From: JBBPYR01 sp038199755
GTDB lineage: Bacteria > Chloroflexota > Ktedonobacteria > Ktedonobacterales > Ktedonobacteraceae
DNA length: 10,886 nucleotides
Direction: 5' to 3'
NCBI GenBank assembly: GCA_038199755.1
Contig: JBBPYR010000307.1
Coordinates: forward strand, 1-10,886
Below, piece after piece: positions 1-7,043 of the stretch (the first letter of the stretch is position 1; each line of letters starts with the position of its first letter). Position numbers and translations under genes: made by a program. Below the pieces are notes generated by a model that worked only from the letters and a program-made list of their open reading frames with translations, did no database searches and was not told the origin of the DNA.

Positions 1-27
1 AAACACCCTGTCACAACAAGCGAACCC

Positions 28-1239
28 GTGGCATCAATAGTGCCAGTTGATGTTACCAGCGCGACGTTCAAAGCAAATCCGTTTCCGTTTTACGCACAAC
101 TACGCGCCGAAGCACCCGTTTTCCCCGTGAAGTTGCCCACCAAACAGCGTGCCTGGTTGATAACGCGCTATGATGATGTGCTGAGCGTTTTGAAAGACGA
201 ACGCTTTGCCAAAGACCGCCGCAATGCGATGACGCCTGAGCAATTGAAAAAGCAGCCCTGGATACCGCCCATGTTCAAGCCGCTTGAGCGCAACATGCTT
301 GATCTAGATAGCCCCGATCATACACGGCTACGCGCACTCGTCCATAAAGCCTTCACGCCACGTCTGATTGAGCAGATGCGCGATCAGATCCAGACGTTGA
401 CCAATGAATTATTGGATAAAGCAGAGCCGAACGGTAGCATGGACTTAATCGCTGATTTTGCGCTGCCACTGCCACTCACCGTGATTGGGCGCATTTTGGG
501 AGTGCCTGCCGAAGACAATCGCAAGTTTCATCGCTGGAGCAAGACACTGATTTCAGCGGGAACCAACAGAAATCTTTTTGTGCTCATTCCCTCCATGATG
601 AGCTTTATGGGGTACTTGAAGAAGCTCATCAAGCAGCGGCGTGCTGCTCCCAAAGACGATCTTGTCACGGCACTGGTGCAAGCTAAAGATGGCAGTGATT
701 CATTGAGCGAAGATGAAATTCTGGCAATGATCATCATTCTGCTGGTCGCAGGTCACGAAACAACTGTGAACTTGATTGGTAGTGGTACGCTCGCACTGTT
801 GGAACATCCCGATCAGTTGGAGAAGCTGCGTCAGGAGCCAGTGCTGATCAAGACCGCGATTGAAGAACTGGTGCGTTTTGTATGTCCGGTGGAAACGGCA
901 ACCGAACGCTACGTCCGTGAGGATATTACGATTGAGGGAGTGACTATTCCGCGTGGTGAACTGGTGCTGGCTGTGCTTGGCTCGGCCAACCGTGACGCAA
1001 AGTACTTTGGCAATCCTGATGCGCTCGACATCACGCGTAGCAATAACAAACATCTCTCCTTCGGTCAAGGGGTGCATTATTGTCTTGGTGCTCCACTAGC
1101 GCGGCTTGAAGGACAGCTTGCCATCAGCACGCTGCTTCAACGTATGCCGAATTTGCGTTTGAGCGTTGCACCAGATCAGCTGCGCTGGCGCGGCGCGTTT
1201 GTACTGCGCGGACTAGAGGCACTGCCCGTGTCGTTCTAG
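28..1239 (+). CDS. Cytochrome P450 (soluble bacterial class; start uncertain)
   Basis: Soluble haem-thiolate monooxygenase, a family that inserts one oxygen atom from O2 into a small organic substrate using electrons from a ferredoxin or flavodoxin partner. Seen: C-helix region with LDSPDHTRLR; I-helix AGHETT at residues 241-246, the oxygen-activation site; the ExxR pair E280/R283 in EELVR; and the haem-binding loop FGQGVHYCLG from F345 with the cysteine ligand C352. The 403-residue length is normal for a bacterial CYP, and there is no N-terminal membrane anchor. The start used is GTG at 28, but no ribosome binding site precedes it and the frame stays open to base 1, so the true start may lie upstream of the window. 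No ferredoxin, reductase or biosynthetic genes are nearby, so the substrate cannot be inferred. It generally resembles CYP107/PksS-type enzymes. Family call very sure; role unknown. Confidence 0.95.
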   Translation: MASIVPVDVTSATFKANPFPFYAQLRAEAPVFPVKLPTKQRAWLITRYDDVLSVLKDERFAKDRRNAMTPEQLKKQPWIPPMFKPLERNMLDLDSPDHTRLRALVHKAFTPRLIEQMRDQIQTLTNELLDKAEPNGSMDLIADFALPLPLTVIGRILGVPAEDNRKFHRWSKTLISAGTNRNLFVLIPSMMSFMGYLKKLIKQRRAAPKDDLVTALVQAKDGSDSLSEDEILAMIIILLVAGHETTVNLIGSGTLALLEHPDQLEKLRQEPVLIKTAIEELVRFVCPVETATERYVREDITIEGVTIPRGELVLAVLGSANRDAKYFGNPDALDITRSNNKHLSFGQGVHYCLGAPLARLEGQLAISTLLQRMPNLRLSVAPDQLRWRGAFVLRGLEALPVSF

Positions 1240-1242
1240 TCG

Positions 1243-1302
1243 TGCTATGTACCATGAATTGTCTGTATTGGCACATGACTCAAAATATGGTACTTTATAG
1301 CA
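1243..1302. repeat. Imperfect inverted repeat between P450 and Uma2 genes
   Basis: The left arm tgctatgtacca (1243-1254) is complementary to tggtac-ttt-atagca (1288-1302), with a 3-nt bulge in the right arm and a 33-nt loop. No T-run follows, so it does not look like an intrinsic terminator. A possible -10 hexamer, TATACT at 1303-1308, lies immediately downstream without a good -35. It could therefore be an operator for the Uma2-trmD transcript or an mRNA end structure. The function is a guess. Confidence 0.35.
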
Positions 1303-1374
1303 TATACTGCTTGTGTAGTAAGACTAAGACTTACATTTCATAAAATGCCATTTTTTGCATAGAGAGGTCAAAGT

Positions 1375-1974
1375 GTGATGGTACCAGCAGAGGACCTGAC
1401 GGTAGTTACCCCAGCAGATTGGGTTCCTGGACCTGCGCAAGGTTTATGGACCTACGATGACTATGCTGCTCTGCCAGAAGATGGACAACGTTATGAGATT
1501 GTGAATGGAGTGCTTGTGATGGCACCAGCGCCCAGCCCGGAGCATCAAGCAATTGTTGTGCGCCTTACTCATTACTTATTTGTTTATGTTGAGCTTGCTC
1601 AACTTGGACGTGTGTTCACTAGCCCTATTGATGTGGAACTAGGGCCAAAACATGTGTATCAGCCAGATATTGTGGTCGTTCTCAAAGCACATGAAGGTAT
1701 TATACACGAGAAGAAGATTGTTGGCACACCTGACTTGATGATAGAGGTAGCATCCCCCAGTACTGCCGCCTTTGATCGGCTCACCAAATACGAAATATAC
1801 GCTCGTGCAGGAATAGCAGAATATTGGATTGTGAAACCGGCTGCCCGCTCTATCGATGTCATGGTTTTAGATGCAGGTGAATATCGCCTGCTTGGTACCT
1901 TCACAGGAAAGACGATGCTGCCATCACATGTCATCCCCAATTTGCCAGTGCAGGTAGAGCAATTTTTCGTATAA
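1375..1974 (+). CDS. Uma2 family protein (DUF820, PD-(D/E)xK nuclease fold)
   Basis: Member of the Uma2/DUF820 family (Pfam PF05685), small proteins with a restriction-endonuclease-like fold. They are very numerous in cyanobacteria, Chloroflexota and some other bacteria, and their biological role is unsettled. Seen: YEIVNGVLVMAPAPSPEHQ near the N-terminus; D98 in QPDIVVV; E124 in PDLMIEVASPST; and K138 in DRLTKYEIY, followed by AGIAEYWIV. These give the D...ExV...K order expected of a PD-(D/E)xK site, so the active site looks intact. Length 199 aa is usual. The start is GTG 1375 or the adjacent ATG 1378; agagagg at 1361-1367 suits either. The stop is 24 nt before trmD, suggesting one transcript. 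There is no toxin, antitoxin or transposase partner. Family call sure; function unknown. Confidence 0.9.
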   Translation: MMVPAEDLTVVTPADWVPGPAQGLWTYDDYAALPEDGQRYEIVNGVLVMAPAPSPEHQAIVVRLTHYLFVYVELAQLGRVFTSPIDVELGPKHVYQPDIVVVLKAHEGIIHEKKIVGTPDLMIEVASPSTAAFDRLTKYEIYARAGIAEYWIVKPAARSIDVMVLDAGEYRLLGTFTGKTMLPSHVIPNLPVQVEQFFV

Positions 1975-1998
1975 AACAGCGATGGCGGGGAGCGAGAT

Positions 1999-2736
1999 AT
2001 GCATTTTGACATCTTTACGCTTTTTCCTGGCATGTTCCAGGGGCCGTTGACGGAGAGCATTTTGAAGCGGGCGCAGGAGCGGGACTTGCTGAGTATCGCG
2101 CTGCACAATATTCGCGATGCCACGACGGATAAGCATCATGTTGTCGATGACTATCCCTATGGGGGCGGTGCGGGCATGGTGATGAAGCCTGACCCGATCT
2201 TTGCCAGCGTCGAGGCGGTCTATCAGGGTGGGCCGATTATTTTGATGACGCCGCAGGGTCGCGTCTTCAATCAGCAGATCGCACGCGAGTTGGCGCAGGA
2301 GCCGCGCATTACGCTACTGTGTGGGCATTATGAGGGGATTGATGAACGCGTGATTCGGCATCTGGTGACGGACGAATTGTCGATTGGCGACTATGTGCTG
2401 ACGGGCGGCGAGTTGGCGGCGATGATTGTGGTGGATGCGGTGAGTCGTCTGCTACCTGGTGTGCTGGCGGAAGGCTCGACCGAGGAGGAGTCGCATAGCC
2501 ATGACCTGCTCGAATATCCGCATTATACGCGCCCGCCGGAGTTTCGCGGCTGGCGTATTCCCGACGTGTTGCTCTCCGGCCATCATGAGCAGATTGCCCG
2601 CTGGCGGCGCAAAGAGGCCATTCGCAAGACACGGCAGCGCAGGCCGGATTTGTTCGCGAAACTGGATCTGAGCAGCAAGCAGGATGTGAAGATTATGCGC
2701 GAGTTGAACGAGGAGGAGGGGGAGACTCTCATTTGA
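1999..2736 (+). CDS. trmD: tRNA (guanine37-N1)-methyltransferase TrmD
   Basis: Transfers a methyl group from S-adenosylmethionine to N1 of G37, 3' of the anticodon in tRNAs reading CUN, CCN and CGG, preventing +1 frameshifts. It acts in the cytosol as a dimer. Seen: N-terminal FDIFTLFPGMF; HHVVDDYPYGGGAGMVMKPD; knot motif GHYEGIDERV (109-118); SIGDYVLTGGEL with TGGEL at 135-139, the SAM-binding trefoil knot; VSRLLPGVL with R150 matching E. coli R154; and LLEYPHYTRP followed by VLLSGHH and RWRRKEAIRKTRQRRPDL. Length 245 aa is typical. The start is supported by ggggag at 1987-1992. Odd: the residue aligned with E. coli catalytic D169 is Glu (E164). The usual neighbours rpsP, rimM and rplS are absent here. 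A promoter for the next gene overlaps its stop. Confidence 0.97.
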   Translation: MHFDIFTLFPGMFQGPLTESILKRAQERDLLSIALHNIRDATTDKHHVVDDYPYGGGAGMVMKPDPIFASVEAVYQGGPIILMTPQGRVFNQQIARELAQEPRITLLCGHYEGIDERVIRHLVTDELSIGDYVLTGGELAAMIVVDAVSRLLPGVLAEGSTEEESHSHDLLEYPHYTRPPEFRGWRIPDVLLSGHHEQIARWRRKEAIRKTRQRRPDLFAKLDLSSKQDVKIMRELNEEEGETLI

Positions 2737-2762
2737 CATCTTTCCTTTGGTAGGACTATCAT
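2733..2762 (+). promoter_or_regulatory. Sigma70-like promoter for the M16 protease gene
   Basis: A perfect -35 TTGACA at 2733-2738 overlaps the trmD TGA stop. After an 18-bp spacer, a -10 TATCAT lies at 2757-2762, matching consensus at 5 of 6. It would start transcription near 2769, giving a leader of about 48 nt before ATG 2817, so the protease can be expressed separately from trmD. Confidence 0.7.
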
Positions 2763-2802
2763 GCTAGGTAATGAATATGAAGTACCGTCCCTACCTTTTG
2801 TT

Positions 2803-2808
2803 AAGGAG
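2803..2808 (+). promoter_or_regulatory. Ribosome binding site fixing the M16 start at 2817
   Basis: AAGGAG lies 8 nt before ATG 2817 but only 2 nt before the in-frame TTG at 2811. The ATG is therefore the likely start. Confidence 0.75.
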
Positions 2809-2816
2809 TTTTGAGC

Positions 2817-4091
2817 ATGACAGAGAGCACAGCCAGCAATGGCAGTGTGTTTTATACACATCGTTTGAGTAATGGGTTACAGGTCGTGGGGCAGCCGATG
2901 CCGGACTTTGAGTCGGTCGCGGTATCTTACTTTGTGCGTACCGGGTCTCGTGATGAGTATGATCCCACTATTGCGGGCGTCTCGCACTTTCTAGAGCATA
3001 TGATGTTTAAGGGGACGCAGACGCTTGATTGGCAGCAGATCACGCTCGAATTTAATAAGATTGGGGCCGAAATAAATGCCTTCACGTCGCACGAGTCGAC
3101 GGTCTATTATGCACGTGTGCTGGGCGAGTACCTTGATCGCGCCGTTGATCTGCTCAGTGATATGATGTATCCGCGCCTCTCGGAAAGCGAATTTGAGACG
3201 GAAAAAGAAGTCATCGTTAACGAGATTGCGCGTTACGAGGATCAGCCGTATAACAGGGCATATCGGCATATGGTGCAGAACTATTATGGCGAACATCCTT
3301 TAGCACATGATGTGCTTGGCACGCCAGAGAGTATTCGCGGCATGAAGGTTGGGCAGATGCGTGACTATTGGACGCGCCGCTATGCCGCCAACAATCTGAT
3401 CCTGGCCGTGGCGGGCAAGTTCGATTGGCAACACATCGTAGACCTCGCCGAGCAGCATTGTGCCACTTGGCGCGTGGGTGACGCGGGCCGTGAGGTGACG
3501 GGGTATGAGCCTGCACGCCCTCTCAACGATATCCTGGTCGATACAAAGCTCAAGCAGCAGATTATGATTGTCTCGATGCCGACCGTTGATGTGCAACATC
3601 CCGATTATTATGCCGCGGTTTTGGGCAGCAGCATTCTCGGCGATAGCGATGGTTCACGCCTCTTCTGGAACATCTATCAGAAAGGGCTGGCGGAGTCTGC
3701 CAGCGCAGGCATCTGGGCGATGGAGGGCACGGGCATGTTTATCATGGATGCCAACACGACGCCCGAAGATGCTCCGCGTGTGCTCGGCATGCTGCGGGCC
3801 GAGTTGAGCAGTTTGTTGGATGATGGCATTTATGAGGATGAGTTGCGCCGCGCCAAGGATAAGTGGATTAGCGGTCTGGTGCTCGGTAGCGAGTCTACGT
3901 TTGCCCGTATGCGTGCTTTGGCAACCGATTGGGTGACGGAGGGTCGCTTGGTCAGTGTCGAGGAGGAGATTGAGCGTGTCGAGAAAATCACGAAGGAGGA
4001 TGTGATGCGTGCTTTGCATCAGTTCCCCATGCGTGATAAGCAAGTTTTGACGACGCTTGGCCCCCTGAGTGAAGCGGAATTGCTCGCCTAG
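2817..4091 (+). CDS. M16 family zinc metallopeptidase (processing-peptidase beta-like)
   Basis: Inverzincin-type zinc protease of the M16B class, related to mitochondrial processing peptidase and the YmxG/PepR group. These cleave short peptides or signal-like sequences inside a two-part chamber. Seen: N-terminal YTHRLSNGLQVV; HxxEH as H57-F-L-E60-H61, with H57/H61 as zinc ligands and E60 as the catalytic base; and EKEVIVNEI with E136 (75 residues after H61) as likely third zinc ligand, E131 being the alternative. The C-terminal domain carries DSDGSRLFWNIYQKGLAES. Length 424 aa from ATG 2817 is normal for a single-chain M16B subunit. There is no signal peptide, so it is probably cytosolic. Odd: the Arg/Tyr pair of the C-terminal domain is not present (Y287 and E293 occupy that region), as in beta-type catalytic subunits that need a partner. 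No partner gene is adjacent. It has its own promoter and a strong terminator. Confidence 0.92.
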   Translation: MTESTASNGSVFYTHRLSNGLQVVGQPMPDFESVAVSYFVRTGSRDEYDPTIAGVSHFLEHMMFKGTQTLDWQQITLEFNKIGAEINAFTSHESTVYYARVLGEYLDRAVDLLSDMMYPRLSESEFETEKEVIVNEIARYEDQPYNRAYRHMVQNYYGEHPLAHDVLGTPESIRGMKVGQMRDYWTRRYAANNLILAVAGKFDWQHIVDLAEQHCATWRVGDAGREVTGYEPARPLNDILVDTKLKQQIMIVSMPTVDVQHPDYYAAVLGSSILGDSDGSRLFWNIYQKGLAESASAGIWAMEGTGMFIMDANTTPEDAPRVLGMLRAELSSLLDDGIYEDELRRAKDKWISGLVLGSESTFARMRALATDWVTEGRLVSVEEEIERVEKITKEDVMRALHQFPMRDKQVLTTLGPLSEAELLA

Positions 4092-4117
4092 CCTCATAGC
4101 TAGCAAAGAGAGAATGC

Positions 4118-4170
4118 ACAGATGGGGTACCGTGTTCGGTTGAAACAAACACGGTACTCCATCTGTTTTT
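4118..4170 (+). terminator. Intrinsic terminator after the M16 gene
   Basis: The left arm 4118-4136 and right arm 4148-4166 form a 19-bp stem with one G-U pair and an 11-nt loop, followed by a T-run at 4166-4170. The T-run overlaps the stop codon (4169-4171) of the convergent minus-strand gene. In the minus direction no T-run follows the stem, so it should act mainly on plus-strand transcripts. Confidence 0.88.
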
Positions 4171-6904
4171 ATGTCAGGGTGATGGTGCCGCGAGTGCCGT
4201 CAACGGTGATCTGCTGGCCTGTTGTGATGTGTTCTATTGCCCCGGTCACACCCACGACTGCGGGTATGCCATATTCGCGGGCAACGATGGCACCATGCGA
4301 CATCGGGCCACCCATTTCCATCACGAGGCCACTGGCGGTGAAGAACAGGGGTGTCCATCCTGGGTCGGTTGAGGGAGCGACGAGAATTTCGCCCGGCTCC
4401 AGACGAGCACCGGTTGGATCAAGCAGCACCCGCGCCTTTCCGCTCACTATGCCCCCTGAGGCAGGGGTACCCTTGAGGGTATCCGTGGTTGCATCGCCTT
4501 GTTCTCGTGTCATGACAGCTTCTGGCTCCGTGCCATCGGAGAGCATGATACGTGGGATATGCCGTCGCCCCAGCTCGCGTTCGTAGCTGACTTTGCGCTC
4601 GCGCACAAGGAGACGCATGTCCTGGCCTGCCAGTGCCGCATGGGTCTCCTTTAGGGTGATAAAGAAAATGTCTGTGGCAGCTTCTAGCCGTTGGCTCTGT
4701 GCCAACGCCTCTCCAATAGCGATAAGGCGGCGGCGTGTGCCCGCCATCAGCAGGACGATGTCGAACTTAGGTACCTCACGCAAGCCTGAAAGCTCACGTA
4801 TGCGGTGCAGACAAAAGCTGGTGAGCTGACCACGAAGCCAGCCATGTTGTCGCGCACGCCGAATCAAGGTTTGCGTCATAGCTTCTGCTTCCTGGATGCT
4901 GCGCTGAAACTGGACATCGGGGGCGGTATTGGGATCGTTCAATTCCACATAGTTTGCCAACATGCCGAGCAGGTACGTCGGGTCTTCTGACCAGCGTGGT
5001 AGCCCCAGGTCGATTTCGGCCACTGCGCGATGGCCGTAGAGAGACAGGAAATCAGCTAATCCCTGCTGTAATAGTGGTGGTAAGCTCTTGGCTTGATATG
5101 CCTGTGCTAGTTGTGCAGGCCGCTTGCTCTGGAAAAGTGTGACGATGCTCGGTTCTGCATGCAGTCGTTGGGCCAGTTGCCAGAGCTTCAAGTCCATCTC
5201 TGTGGTTGGGTTATAGAGCAGTCCGCGTCGTACCACTTGAATTTCATCATCGGTTGCCAGCCCTTTCAGCAATCGTCTCGCGAGTGCTGGTAGGCCAAAG
5301 ATCAGCACTACAATGGGTACGATGTTGAAAAAGAGATACGGAAATGTCGTCAGCAAGGTCTGTTCAATGCTTGCCAAAAGTTTGCGAGGTGCTGCATGGA
5401 ATGTACACTGGCTCCATGAACGTATCTGACTTTGTACCTGATCTAGATGTGCTCGTGCCGCTTTGGGATCAAGTAATGCTTGCACCAGACGGAGTATTGG
5501 ACGGGCACGGCTACGAACCAGCAAAGGTACTATTTTGCGTATGACGCTTCCTCGTGTCGTGTGGACGGGCGTGAGACGAGGATCTGAGGCGAGTTGCTGA
5601 AAGGCAGGACCCGAACGAGCTTCCATTTGGGCCATAGCTTGAAGCAGCAAGGGACGAAATAAGGTGCTGCGGAACATTGGCGTCACATCTATGAAGAGAC
5701 GGTCTCCAGCATCCACTACAAACCCTGGGCCGAGTAGAATATCACGTGGCGGAAAGCCTGCTAATCTGGTACCTGCCGATGCTACGAGATGGAAAAAGGA
5801 TGCTCCCATTGGCGTAAAGGGGCGGTAGACGCCCTGTGCAACATTGACGGAGAAGTAGATGCGCAGCTTCTCTTCTGAGGTAGGGGCAGTAGCTGGTAGA
5901 GGATAGAGGGTCGTAATTGGTCGCGCTTGCGTTAGCCAGAGCTTGCCCGTGTCGTCAATGGCCCATTCGGTATCCTGTGGTGCTCCAAAATGGGCTTCCA
6001 CCTGTTTGCCCAATTGTGCCAGGGCTGTTATCTGCTCGTCAGTAAGACAGGGTGTTGTATCAATTTCGGCTAGCTGATGCTGTTCTGTACCACCAGTGGG
6101 CAAGGCGCGAATAAGCATGCGTTTCTCACTCAGGCGACGCTCGACGATCTCGCCGCTGTTGGTATTGACGACAAAGTGGTCAGGTGTGACGGCACCGGAG
6201 ACGACCGCTTCGCCGAGACCGGGATTGGCGTCGATCACGGCTTGCTGTCGCCGACCCGTGAGGGGATTGGCAGTAAAGAGCACGCCCGCAACGGTTGCAT
6301 TGACCATGCGTTGTACCACGACCGCTAGGCGAACGGTGTGGGTATCGATGCCGTTGCTGGCCCGATAGCTGACGGCGCGGTCATTCCACAGCGAAACCCA
6401 GCAGCACTGCACGGCGTCGAGCAGGGCATCGAAGCTGATAACGTTCAGGACGGTATCTTGTTGTCCGGCGAAACTGGCGAAGGGGAGGTCTTCGGCGGTG
6501 GCTGATGAGCGCACTGCTACCGCGAATGGAGCCGTATGAGTGAGTTGCTGATAGGTGTCTCGTAGCACGTCTACAAGGGATGGGGGTATGGTAATGGCGC
6601 GTAGGCGGTCCCGAATCAGGGCGGCATACTGCTGCAAGCGATTGATATCATCGGCCTGCGTTGTGGCGAGCTCGTGTAGGAGCTGTGCGATCTCGGCCTG
6701 CTGACTGGCGAGTTCGTATGCGGCTGTTGTAATGCAGAAACCGTCTGGTACAGGTAGCCCTGCCCTGATAAGTTCGCCTAAATTTGCTCCTTTGCCACCA
6801 ACGAGCGGGAATGTACTCGCATCGATAGTGCTCAGAGGGAGTAGCAACGGGCTATTACGCAACTGAGTTTTTAGTTGGGGATTTATTTGATCTTGCGTGT
6901 TCAT
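4169..6904 (-). CDS. PEP-synthase-like phosphotransferase, rifampicin phosphotransferase (RPH)-like architecture
   Basis: ATP-dependent dikinase-type enzyme. In this superfamily ATP phosphorylates a swivelling histidine, which passes the phosphate to a small molecule, releasing AMP and Pi. Seen: N-terminal PPDK/PEP-synthase ATP-grasp half with FPLVGGKGANLGEL (K38), AVRSSATAEDLPFASFAGQ (R132), VAGVLFTANPLTG and DTEWAI...QARPIT (to about 331); a long middle region starting RIYFSVNVAQGVYRPFTPMG; and a C-terminal phosphohistidine domain (812-911) with GGPMSHGAIVAREYGIPAV, catalytic H870, 41 residues from the end. There is no PEP/pyruvate TIM barrel after it, so this is not a full PEP synthase. 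Order and length (911 aa) fit the rifampicin phosphotransferase type, though the real acceptor is unknown. Start ATG 6904 is chosen because AAGGAGG precedes it by 7 nt; an upstream extension to 6991 lacks such a site. It lies 139 nt downstream of the sensor kinase, on the same strand. Confidence 0.85.
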   Translation of the reverse strand: MNTQDQINPQLKTQLRNSPLLLPLSTIDASTFPLVGGKGANLGELIRAGLPVPDGFCITTAAYELASQQAEIAQLLHELATTQADDINRLQQYAALIRDRLRAITIPPSLVDVLRDTYQQLTHTAPFAVAVRSSATAEDLPFASFAGQQDTVLNVISFDALLDAVQCCWVSLWNDRAVSYRASNGIDTHTVRLAVVVQRMVNATVAGVLFTANPLTGRRQQAVIDANPGLGEAVVSGAVTPDHFVVNTNSGEIVERRLSEKRMLIRALPTGGTEQHQLAEIDTTPCLTDEQITALAQLGKQVEAHFGAPQDTEWAIDDTGKLWLTQARPITTLYPLPATAPTSEEKLRIYFSVNVAQGVYRPFTPMGASFFHLVASAGTRLAGFPPRDILLGPGFVVDAGDRLFIDVTPMFRSTLFRPLLLQAMAQMEARSGPAFQQLASDPRLTPVHTTRGSVIRKIVPLLVRSRARPILRLVQALLDPKAARAHLDQVQSQIRSWSQCTFHAAPRKLLASIEQTLLTTFPYLFFNIVPIVVLIFGLPALARRLLKGLATDDEIQVVRRGLLYNPTTEMDLKLWQLAQRLHAEPSIVTLFQSKRPAQLAQAYQAKSLPPLLQQGLADFLSLYGHRAVAEIDLGLPRWSEDPTYLLGMLANYVELNDPNTAPDVQFQRSIQEAEAMTQTLIRRARQHGWLRGQLTSFCLHRIRELSGLREVPKFDIVLLMAGTRRRLIAIGEALAQSQRLEAATDIFFITLKETHAALAGQDMRLLVRERKVSYERELGRRHIPRIMLSDGTEPEAVMTREQGDATTDTLKGTPASGGIVSGKARVLLDPTGARLEPGEILVAPSTDPGWTPLFFTASGLVMEMGGPMSHGAIVAREYGIPAVVGVTGAIEHITTGQQITVDGTRGTITLT

Positions 6905-6911
6905 CTGCGTG

Positions 6912-6918
6912 CCTCCTT
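6912..6918 (-). promoter_or_regulatory. Strong ribosome binding site setting the phosphotransferase start
   Basis: AAGGAGG on the minus strand, 7 nt before the ATG at 6904-6902. It decides the start against the 29-residue in-frame extension. Confidence 0.8.
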
Positions 6919-6949
6919 GCAGCGATGGCAAGTAGTTTACATTGTTGCA

Positions 6950-6958
6950 ATGATAGCA
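6950..6958 (-). promoter_or_regulatory. Candidate extended -10 promoter for the phosphotransferase gene
   Basis: The minus strand reads TGC-TATCAT, with the -10 hexamer at 6955-6950 and the TGn extension at 6958-6956. No convincing -35 lies upstream. The start would be near 6943, giving a leader of about 40 nt. The gene could also be read through from the kinase gene, since I see no terminator in 6905-7043. Confidence 0.4.
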
Positions 6959-7043
6959 CAAATGCAAATAAATAACCATTCCTTTTAGCAATGTTTACAG
7001 AGTTGTGGGTATGCGGCCCTGTCTTTCAAGCGAGGTAATTGAC

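Noticed and set aside
700..1077. Minus-strand 125-codon frame within the P450 gene
   Set aside because: Complement of conserved P450 motifs, with no ribosome binding site and no recognisable domain.
28..2736. P450 plus Uma2 plus trmD as a biosynthetic or defence cluster
   Set aside because: No tailoring, transport, redox-partner, nuclease-effector or toxin genes accompany them; the neighbours look unrelated.
4122..6368. Several plus-strand open frames of 60-154 codons
   Set aside because: They lie antisense within the phosphotransferase gene, have no family resemblance and no ribosome binding sites; they are shadows of its codon pattern.
6905..6991. N-terminal extension of the phosphotransferase to 6991
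   Set aside because: A strong ribosome binding site sits 7 nt before ATG 6904, and the extension covers the likely promoter.
6905..7043. Rifamycin-associated palindromic element upstream of the RPH-like gene
   Set aside because: I looked for the GC-rich palindrome known upstream of actinobacterial rifamycin-inactivation genes and saw none.
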